Shown: positions 56,701 through 64,000 of the stretch, one piece after another
Layout of the letters: each line of letters begins with the position of its first letter
Position numbering within the stretch: the first letter of the stretch is position 1
Source of the DNA: Bufo bufo
Taxonomy: Eukaryota; Chordata; Amphibia; Anura; Bufonidae
Assembly (NCBI RefSeq): GCF_905171765.1
Contig: NC_053391.1
Coordinates: forward strand, 112,457,409 to 112,521,408
Length of the DNA: 64,000 nt
Direction: 5' to 3'
Program-made: the position numbers and the translations under genes
The notes under the pieces: model-generated
Databases searched by the model: none
Told to the model about the DNA's origin: nothing
The model's input: the letters and a program-made list of their open reading frames with translations, nothing else

Positions 56701-57105
56701 CCTGGAAGCAGAGTCTTCAAACAGAAGAAGAGACTGCTGCATAACTTGTGGCTCAGACCGTTTCCCTGATATGCTTGGGGGTGATGTGACAGACTGATGG
56801 GCTTGGTTTTCAGGTGCCACCTGTGCGCTTTCCGCAGAAGACTGGGTGGAAGACCATGTGGTGAACGTGCTGGAAGCACTGTCGGCCACCCAATCGATTA
56901 ATGCCTGTTCCTGCTCAGGCCTTACCATCCTAAGAGCGGCATTGGGCCCCACGAGATATTGCGGTACATTCTGCCGGCTAGTTGAGGGAGTTCGTTCCCT
57001 ACTGTGTGCGCCTGGGGCCGAACGGCCACGTCCTCTACCAGCAACAGAGGCTCCACGGACACCACCACGACCGCGTCCTCGTCCCTTAATAGTATTTTTC
57101 TTCAT
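53725..57105 (-). CDS. Intact BED zinc-finger hAT transposase (1126 aa)
   Basis: A single uninterrupted frame; the Met at 57105 is the first in frame and follows the repeat-rich 5' region. It would bind element ends and catalyse cut-and-paste transposition in the nucleus. Visible: RG-rich N-terminus (GRGRGRGG, residues 8-28); acidic/Ser-rich region (~140-235); BED finger with W285, C300-x2-C303 and H324-x4-H329; Ser-rich linkers; RNase H-like core with TTDTWTS (D493), VVCDNGRN (D622), CLAH (641-644) and VPTRWNS (702-708); acidic insertion (~795-885); LLDPRYKD (~927-934); hATC motif CPAASVLSERVFSTAGG with presumed catalytic E1081; end LSLPCAE. Larger than typical ~600-700 aa hATs because of the disordered N-terminus and acidic insertion. 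Arrays flank both sides. A domesticated gene is less likely, since it sits between intact TIRs and target duplications. Confidence 0.93.
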   Translation of the reverse strand: MKKNTIKGRGRGRGGVRGASVAGRGRGRSAPGAHSRERTPSTSRQNVPQYLVGPNAALRMVRPEQEQALIDWVADSASSTFTTWSSTQSSAESAQVAPENQAHQSVTSPPSISGKRSEPQVMQQSLLLFEDSASRVSQGRPPSPSPVEEDIPCTDAQPLMSPDEEDMGIPPQQSHRLSDDDETQVPTATSFCSVQTEQEEVREGDWVEDDAEDDEVLDPTWTEGRGDDFHSSEEEVVVRPRQQRSQRGSRGPKQTSRRPQSSPATGHRQQGPSPTKAASKSSLAWHFFKQCPTDKTRVTCTLCHQSLRRGINVLNLSTTCMTRHLHAKHELQWGTHLKNQALAEAPPAPSTAAASASASRGMLPPAEQQTEDVPPTPPPPPPSTSVSTISHSSVQLSISQTLERKRKFPPSHPRALGLNASISKLLAFEMLSFRLVDTDSFKQLMAMAVPQYVVPSRHYFSKTAVPSLHMQVSDKIKCALRNAICGKVHLTTDTWTSKHGQGRYISLTAHWMNVVAAGPPADSSLAHVLPPPRIAGHHCLPPVASSSYSASSSTASTSSSGQPHTFTTNFSTARGKRQQAILKLICLGDRPHSAKELWRGIEQQTDEWFLPVGLKPGLVVCDNGRNLVAALGLAGLTHIPCLAHVLNLVVQRFIHHYPNMSELLHKVRAVCARFRRSHPAAARLSALQRNFGLPAHRLICDVPTRWNSTLHMLERLCEQQQAIVEFQLQHARVSRTAEQHHFTTNDWASMRDLCALLRCFEYSTNMASGDDTVISVTIPLLCLLEKTLRAMMLEEVAQVEEEDEGSFLTLSGQSVRSGSEGGLFKQQRTGSQVASQGTVLEDEEDEEEEVEGDEDDASSQRGGSPGPSLVRGWGDTVDDDDTPPTEDSLSLPMGSLAHMSEYMLQCLRNDSRVAHVLTCADYWVATLLDPRYKDNVPTLIPELERDRKMREYKRTLIEALLRAFPHVTGEQVEGEGRGVARGRQRSCVTASSSEGRVSMAEMWKSFVSTPQLSAPTPDTERVSRRQHFTNMVEQYVCTPLHILTDGSAPFNYWVSKLSTWPELACYALEVLSCPAASVLSERVFSTAGGVITDKRSRLSPANVDKLTFIKMNQAWIPQDLSLPCAE

Positions 57106-57160
57106 TGTTGCGATTCAACTCGCACCACAATGAAATATATTATTTTTTATAAGCAAAATC
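57106..57160 (-). other. Presumed 5' leader of the transposase
   Basis: Short AT-rich stretch between the start codon and the first 227-bp repeat. Any promoter must lie in or beyond the repeats. Confidence 0.5.
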
Positions 57161-59230
57161 CCCTCACTGGAATACTTTCAGTTTTTTGACTGTATGGATT
57201 ACAGATGGAATGACTGTTATATGTGAGTACCGCTTTCTTTGACAGATTCTAGTATGGGTACATATATGTTTTCCCAACCCCAGCACATTAGTTTGCTAAT
57301 TCCAGATGTATGAAACGCAGGCCTAACTGTATCTAGTATATTGAACGCCAGATAAACTAACTTGGCCTTTTTTAAATAAAAAAAAAATTCCCTCACTGGA
57401 ATACTTTCAGTCTTTTGACTGTATGGATTACAGATGGAATGACTGTTATATGTGAGTACCGCTTTCTTTGACAGATTCTAGTATGGGTACATATATGTTT
57501 TCCCAACCCCAGCACATTAGTTTGCTAATTCCAGATGTATGAAACGCAGGCCTAACTGTATCTAGTATATTGAACGCCAGATAAACTAACTTGGCCTTTT
57601 TTAAATAAAAAAAATTCCCTCACTGGAATACTTTCAGTCTTTTGACTGTATGGATTACAGATGGAATGACTGTTATATGTGAGTACCGCTTTCTTTGACA
57701 GATTCTAGTATGGGTACATATATGTTTTCCCAACCCCAGCACATTAGTTTGCTAATTCCAGATGTATGAAACGCAGGCCTAACTGTATCTAGTATATTGA
57801 ACGCCAGATAAACTAACTTGGCCTTTTTTAAATAAAAAAAATCCCCTCACTGGAATACTTTCAGTCTTTTGACTGTATGGATTACAGATGGAATGACTGT
57901 TATATGTGAGTACCGCTTTCTTTGACAGATTCTAGTATGGGTACATATATGTTTTCCCAACCCCAGCACATTAGTTTGCTAATTCCAGATGTATGAAACG
58001 CAGGCCTAACTGTATCTAGTATATTGAACGCCAGATAAACTAACTTGGCCTTTTTTAAATAAAAAAAATCCCCTCACTGGAATACTTTCAGTCTTTTGAC
58101 TGTATGGATTACAGATGGAATGACTGTTATATGTGAGTACCGCTTTCTTTGACAGATTCTAGTATGGGTACATATATGTTTTCCCAACCCCAGCACATTA
58201 GTTTGCTAATTCCAGATGTATGAAACGCAGGCCTAACTGTATCTAGTATATTGAACGCCAGATAAACTAACTTGGCCTTTTTTAAATAAAAAAAAAATTC
58301 CCTCACTGGAATACTTTCAGTCTTTTGACTGTATGGATTACAGATGGAATGACTGTTATATGTGAGTACCGCTTTCTTTGACAGATTCTAGTATGGGTAC
58401 ATATATGTTTTCCCAACCCCAGCACATTAGTTTGCTAATTCCAGATGTATGAAACGCAGGCCTAACTGTATCTAGTATATTGAACGCCAGATAAACTAAC
58501 TTGGCCTTTTTTAAATAAAAAAAATTCCCTCACTGGAATACTTTCAGTCTTTTGACTGTATGGATTACAGATGGAATGACTGTTATATGTGAGTACCGCT
58601 TTCTTTGACAGATTCTAGTATGGGTACATATATGTTTTCCCAACCCCAGCACATTAGTTTGCTAATTCCAGATGTATGAAACGCAGGCCTAACTGTATCT
58701 AGTATATTGAACGCCAGATAAACTAACTTGGCCTTTTTTAAATAAAAAAAATTCCCTCACTGGAATACTTTCAGTCTTTTGACTGTATGGATTACAGATG
58801 GAATGACTGTTATATGTGAGTACCGCTTTCTTTGACAGATTCTAGTATGGGTACATATATGTTTTCCCAACCCCAGCACATTAGTTTGCTAATTCCAGAT
58901 GTATGAAACGCAGGCCTAACTGTATCTAGTATATTGAACGCCAGATAAACTAACTTGGCCTTTTTTAAATAAAAAAAATTCCCTCACTGGAATACTTTCA
59001 GTCTTTTGACTGTATGGATTACAGATGGAATGACTGTTATATGTGAGTACCGCTTTCTTTGACAGATTCTAGTATGGGTACATATATGTTTTCCCAACCC
59101 CAGCACATTAGTTTGCTAATTCCAGATGTATGAAACGCAGGCCTAACTGTATCTAGTATATTGAACGCCAGATAAACTAACTTGGCCTTTTTTAAATAAA
59201 AAAAAAATTCCCTCACTGGAATACTTTATG
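57161..59230. repeat. Near-identical tandem array, 227-229 bp unit, nine full copies
   Basis: Units start ccctcactggaatactttca at 57161, 57390, 57617, 57844, 58071, 58300, 58527, 58754 and 58981, with a partial tenth at 59210. Spacings are 229,227,227,227,229,227,227,227,229; the 2-bp change is in the A-run before each unit. By eye the units are otherwise almost invariant. The array lies directly 5' of the transposase start on the minus strand. Confidence 0.97.
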
Positions 59231-60074
59231 GCTTTTCACTGTATGGATTACAGGTGGACTGGTATTAGTAGGGGTGACACAAGCACACCCAAGTCCCTGA
59301 TGTAGGATTTCTATGGCACAGACCACTATTACAAGTGATTAATGGACGTTGGGAGAGATTGTGCTGCAGCACTAGTCCCAAGATGGCCGCCGCCTATCAG
59401 CCCAGTAACATGTGCCACAAAATGGTCTGCACAACCTTTAAAAAAAATAGCCTTGGACTGTGCTGCTAAATCGCTATTGGTCTGAATCCCAGGTGTAGAT
59501 GTCTGACTTGTTTGGAGCTTTGGAATGCACACTGTGGCAGCTTCTGCTGCAGCACTACAAGTCGCAAAATGGCGGCCGGCGGTCAGCCCAGGTACATGTG
59601 GATGGAAAAATCACTCTGGCCACTCTAAAAATAGCCAATCCCTATCAAAAAAGCAGCTCAGCTGCAGTTGTTCAGATGAATCACAGGTGGAGGAGAGAAA
59701 TTTGCTTCCAGTTATTCAATTATCCCTGCCTATTCTCGCCCTAGCATCAGCTGCGTCTATCCCTGTTCTATTCACATCGGGAGTGAGCACGTCCTGACGT
59801 GCGCACAAGCTTATAAAGAGGCTGAGTCACATGCTGCACTTGGCCAATCACAGCCTTGCCAATAGTAGGCATGGCTGCGATGGCATCTTAGGGCAAGTAG
59901 TATGATGCATGTTGATTGGCTGCTTTGCAGCCTTTCAAAATGCGCCAAAATACATGCCGAACGACGAACCCGAACCCGAACTTTTACGAAAAAGTTCGGG
60001 TTCGGGTCCGTGTCACGAACACCCCAAAATTCGGTACGGACCCGAACTATGCTCGAACTGTTCGCTCAACACTA
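59231..60074. other. 5' subterminal region of hAT C
   Basis: Two imperfect ~190-bp repeats around gctgcagcacta...aagatggccgccg / aaaatggcggccgg (59365-59400 and 59545-59580). Then the block shared with 41230-41370 (ggccaatcacagcc, gttgattggctgctttgcag), then gttcggg words and the TIR. The ccaat motifs could serve a promoter (inference). Confidence 0.65.
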
Positions 60075-60082
60075 TTTATGAT

Positions 60083-60927
60083 ATAACTTGGTTACCACCA
60101 AATCTCCAATAGAATCTTCCATTAAAATGAGATCTTAAAAAGACATCAGTACAGGGTGACCACAAAAACAGTAGATATTAAATATAATGTTATTGGAATA
60201 TTCTTAAACATGTGTGGCTGCAGTTGCATCAACTCATAAAGTTTTATGTGGTATCGGTTGGAATTAGAGATGAACAAATGTTTCTAAAATTCGATTAGGA
60301 AGCCTCGTTGAATTTCTCCAAGAAATTCTCTTTGTCCTGAATTAATTTGGCACAAAGCTCCTTAAATAAGCTATATCCCAGCCAGCAGAGAGAGTGTATG
60401 TCAGTGTACATCATTATGCATTGCAGCAACATGCAGTGCGTCAGTATGACACTGAGGTCTCATACAGTATATGGACGTGCGCATTGTCGTGCAGGCTACC
60501 AATAGCCCTAGCTAAACCAAAAAACAGCATACTGCAACCTTTAATAAAGGCAAAGAAACACTGTGCGCAGCTGCAAGACCTGTGTCCCAATGACTTTTTC
60601 GTGGAACAAAAGAAGGAATTGGAGCCAATACTAATAAAGTAGTGGAGTAAAAAAACAAAGATACTTTAATCCATGTTGTAGCAGTGCAAACACATGCTTT
60701 TGAGTCACTTCTGTTAGCTGTAGAATGACTGTGCATCACTATTAGGCTCAGTTCACATTCCACTTATTTGATCACTTCTGGGTCAAAAACACAGAGCAGG
60801 TGCAGATCTTTTCATGATATCTTTTCTGAGAGTTGAATTGGCTCCTTATTTTGGCTTACTATACAGTAACTACTGGAATTAACTGACCAAATAACTGAAG
60901 TGTAAAGTCAGCCTTACAGGTCAATGT
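60083..60927. other. AT-rich flanking DNA with a hAT-like end
   Basis: tagagatgaacaaatg at 60265 resembles a hAT MITE terminus; no partner found. No gene. Confidence 0.45.
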
Positions 60928-61290
60928 TTTAGATGGTCAGCTCAGCAGCAGGCCCTCTCCCCTAACGTTTTAGATGGTCAGCTCGGCAGCAGGCCCTCAC
61001 CCATAATTTTTTCCATGGTCAGATCATCAGCAGGCACTCGCCCCTAATGTTTTAGAGAGTCAGCTCACCAGCAGACCCTCAACCATAATTTTTTTTGATG
61101 GTCATCTCAGCAGCAGGCCCTCGCCCCTAATATTTTAGATGGTCAGCTCAGCAGCAGACCCTCACCCCTAATTTTTTAGATGGTCAGATAACCAGCAGGC
61201 CCTCACCCATAATGTTTTAAAGGGTCACCAGAAGGCCCTTGCTCATAATGTTTTTGAGGGTCACCAGCAGGCCATCAATCATAATTTTTC
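60928..61290. repeat. Tandem array, ~41-bp unit
   Basis: Same unit as 49440-49810 (gatggtcagctcagcagcag). Units degrade toward the right, losing the tcagctcagca part after about 61210. Confidence 0.85.
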
Positions 61291-61495
61291 AAGGGTGTGT
61301 ATGATGCTCTCCTTTATGTGTAATAAAGGGTGTATTGGAGTGCCGGTTCCTTGTAATTTTTGGCAGCCCTATGCACTAAGTGAAAGGGCTGCCAAAAATT
61401 CCAAGGAACCGGCACTCCAATACACTCTTTATTACACATAAAGGAGGGCATCATACACACCCTTGAAAAATTATGATTGATGGCCTGCTGGTGAC
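61260..61495. repeat. 236-bp palindrome
   Basis: gtcaccagcaggccatcaat at 61260 is mirrored at 61476-61495. The centre is near 61377 around the agccctatgcactaagtgaaagggct loop, with very few mismatches. It starts within the last 41-bp unit, so one arm includes array sequence. Confidence 0.85.
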
Positions 61496-61814
61496 AATGT
61501 GATATACAGGTTGTATCGGAGTGCCTCTTCCTTGTAGTTTTTGGCAGCACTTGCACGTTATATACAAGTAAATATACAGGAAAGAATGTTTCCTAACAAT
61601 TTTTCCTCTAAAATTGATTTTATTTTCGGTTTTATGCGTATTATTGTCAGTCTGTAATATTGGCGTACTACTCGGACAACATCGTTCCCAGCAGCGACCT
61701 GGGAGTCCAAGATGTATCCAGACATCCTCCCCATGCTGTTCCTGAACCATTTCAGTTGTGTTTTTTATCAATTTCTGACCTTTTCATGTGAACCAGACAC
61801 CCTCCCCTCTTCAG
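61496..61814. other. Anonymous DNA
   Basis: A gtatcggagtgcctcttccttg phrase (61514-61535) is a diverged echo of the palindrome arm. Otherwise nothing recognised. Confidence 0.4.
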
Positions 61815-61937
61815 AGCAGGGGGTGCCTGATTTAATGCTCAGGTTCTTCCATTGACTTCCATTGTGCTCGGGTGCTCTCTAGCATCCCGAGGTGTTCTAC
61901 TCGAGCACCCGAGCACTTTGGTGCTCGATCATCACTA
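61815..61937. repeat. hAT-type MITE end fragment
   Basis: Ends gtgctcgatcatcacta at 61937, with cgagcacccgagcac words upstream. Inverse of a TAGTGATGATCGAGC terminus. The left end is missing. Confidence 0.5.
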
Positions 61938-64000
61938 CTGTCCCCACAATCATGTTCAGAAAATAAAAAGAAAAAAACTGCAATCAGAAAATAAAAACAG
62001 ATTAGAAAAAGAATGTGTGTCACTATCTAGTATTAACTAATAGCTAAAATTATAAATGACACATTCCCTTTAAGTAAAAGAAAGACATTCAGGTACACAG
62101 AACCAACCTAATTTTAACTTTGAGTAAGACTTGGATTGTGTTATTCTCTTTGCTCTCTCTCTCTCTTCAGGGAAATGAAGAATTATTTTCACATTAGATT
62201 TGTAATGTAGTCAATGAGACACGAGCTGAATATTCAACAAGGCCCTGGGGGTATACACTCTGTCACAGTGGATAAGGATTACAGTATTGTCAATGCATAC
62301 CATTATAACTGTTATGTTTGATGGAAGATTGGATTTCTGTAGTACGATTTCACATTTAACCCTTTTCACCTCTGCCATTCATAAGAAAACTACATTAAAA
62401 AATATGGTAAAGGGTCAAACTTTTGAATTTCTTTTTTTATTCAGGCCCAGGCAACAGAGACATTTTAATAATAATTTTTGTTCTGCATGTGTAGCTCATC
62501 CGACTGTAAAGATAAATCTATGACATTTGACCTCAGATATCTCTAACAATCAAGATGTTTCCAGTTATCTTTCAAATTATATTTTAGAGATGAGCAAAAT
62601 AGTTTGCCATCTGCATGAGTTATGGTGTCATTGGTCCAGCTCTGGTTGATCCCACTCCTTTTCTACTGAGTTGTGAGAATTTGTGCAGGACTCCTTTCTA
62701 TAGAGGGACTGCACTGTTAGTAAATAAGGGGGTAAAAACGGGCAAAGTGTCATGGAAAGGATGTGGAGGGGAAATAATCTCTAGAACCTTACTATTGTGA
62801 CAAAAACTAGCAGCATAATGGGAGGCTCATTTTGACCCCTTCTCTTCTCTGCACTTTGTTGCTAGGTAAAGAAGACCTGAAGTACAAACTTGTTTCTTGG
62901 AAGTGTTTTGCTTGACTTGATTTTTATCATGGAGATGTTTTGCTTGACTAGATTTTCCCCATGCTAATGAACTTTCTACAAAGGATCAAGACAAGACAGC
63001 ATTACCAGCAGTAAGTGATTTGTAGCCAACCATACCAGTAGTAAACAGCATGATGACATGTTGAGGTATTGCACCTTAGAAGTCCAGAGCTAGGATCCTT
63101 TGTCTTTTTTGGTCATCAGAATGGAGTAGTGGTCTGAACTCACACTATCAAATGGCAACTGGCAGATAAGGTTAAAAGGCACACAGGTATCCAGTGACAG
63201 CGATACTGCTTTTTAGGTGCATTTACACATTCAAAAGATGTTGACAAAGATAAGTAATCAATGCTGTGTCGCTAACAGGAAATAAAATTTTATTATTTTC
63301 CTTGTAAGGATAGGACTATGCTGGGCACAGTAACTTGGCATATCTATGTCAGGATTTGTGTGGAATATATTGTCTATCTTTATTATTTCCTTTCCCCCCC
63401 CCTTTTTCTTTGTTTCTTTCCTTTAATATTTGTGTGAACTTGATTCTTTATAAACTGTATGCAATTACTTGATAATAAAGATATATTTTTTAATGATGTT
63501 GCCCAAACACTTGTTTGGCAACAGCTATTCTTTCCAACATTCTACTGCACATGCATAGTCAAGAGTGCATGTACTCTCTATGTCCAGCAGCACCACTGTT
63601 GGTGGCCTTCTCCTGTGAATAAAAAGGATCAGGTGTAAAAATTCAGCAAGAGTGATCCTTCTTTCTTCTGAATCTATTGTGAGAAAGTCAAGAGTCCCCA
63701 TACACTGTATTTAATCAAGTTTACTCTTATTACTCCCCTCACTCCAAATTCACATGTCTTGAAAAATAAACAATGAAGGGATAATTTAATTAGGGCGAGC
63801 AGAGATGTTGAAAACTGTGAGGAATTGATGCAAAAAGTACAGTATATCAGAAAGTTGTGTAAGTCTTCCTTGTACAATGAACACATTTTGCTGAAACTAT
63901 CATTTCCTTTTTATTTTTTATTTTAATCTTCATTTTTGTTCTGCACATCACTGTAAATTAGACTTGTTCATTCCCCATACCTTACTGTACATATAAGCAT
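61938..64000. other. AT-rich DNA, nothing recognised
   Basis: No ORF above trivial size, no RNA gene, no inverted-repeat element seen. CT-run at 62153-62168 and C-run near 63395. Possibly single-copy intergenic or intronic sequence. Confidence 0.5.

Larger units (their letters stand above)
50355..60074 (-). mobile_element. hAT element C: complete 9.7-kb element with intact transposase
   Basis: Termini TAGAGTTGAGCGAACA (50355) and inverse TAGTGTTGAGCGAACA (to 60074), one mismatch in 16. An exact 8-bp duplication tttatgat flanks it. On the minus strand: 5' subterminal region (60074-59240), 227-bp array (59230-57161), transposase (57105-53725), spacer, ~93-bp array (53580-50650), 3' subterminal region. 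Both ends carry clustered gttcgggttcgg words. Its termini and transposase relate it to elements A and B, but its arrays are longer and the coding frame is unbroken. Candidate autonomous element. Confidence 0.95.

Noticed and set aside
53725..57105. Domesticated ZBED-type host gene
   Set aside because: It lies between matching TIRs with an exact target duplication and internal arrays, which indicates a transposon. Not fully excluded without expression and conservation data.
57161..59230. CRISPR array
   Set aside because: Regular tandem repeats without unique spacers, in a vertebrate genome, inside a hAT element.
61938..64000. Small frames in the right-hand AT-rich region
   Set aside because: All under ~80 codons, no homology seen, and composition expected by chance.

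Overview
This window looks like repeat-dominated intergenic or intronic DNA from a frog, probably a neobatrachian. I found no convincing host protein-coding gene, rRNA, tRNA or CRISPR array. The assignment rests on the mix of degraded vertebrate retroelements (L1/Tx1-like, CR1/L2-like, Penelope, chromodomain Gypsy, an endogenous retrovirus), Tc1 elements, TTAA-flanked snapback elements, and many hAT elements and MITEs. I compared everything by eye, so family names below superfamily level are inference.

Layout. 1-2233: right part of a hAT element (A) with a 92-bp tandem array. 2.9-4.7 kb: L1-like ORF2 3' end. 5.4-8.5 kb: snapback MITEs. 8.6-12.4 kb: minus-strand CR1/L2-like element split by a hAT element (TSD gagtctgc) and two copies of one MITE family. 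12.4-15.9 kb: large TTAA-type foldback element. 16-17.7 kb: inverted repeats and a minisatellite. 17.7-31.2 kb: a nest in which Penelope-like sequence encloses a rearranged chromodomain Gypsy element; the Gypsy LTR holds an endogenous retrovirus (identical-looking 399-bp LTRs, TSD cgtc) and a 449-bp near-perfect palindrome. 31.2-32.7 kb: AT-rich hAT element. 33.1-34.7 kb: Tc1/mariner element with DD37E spacing and two in-frame stops. 35.8-41.5 kb: decayed hAT element (B, TSD gttctgag) carrying a solo Gypsy LTR. 41.5-46.5 kb: mostly anonymous DNA with MITEs and a solo LTR. 46.8-49.8 kb: remains of a third hAT lineage with its own arrays. 50.4-60.1 kb: a 9.7-kb hAT element (C, TSD tttatgat) with one uninterrupted 1126-codon BED-finger transposase. 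60.1-64 kb: a 41-bp array, a palindrome, a MITE end and AT-rich DNA without recognisable features.

The main biology is element C. Its transposase has all expected landmarks (BED finger, DDE residues, hATC motif). It is flanked by two arrays: a near-identical 227-bp repeat just 5' of the start codon and a ~93-bp repeat just 3' of the stop. Elements A and B carry a diverged ~92-bp array in the same place. Their terminal sequence (TAGWGWTGAGCG-like) recurs at several MITEs in the window, so C or a close relative is a plausible driver of that group.
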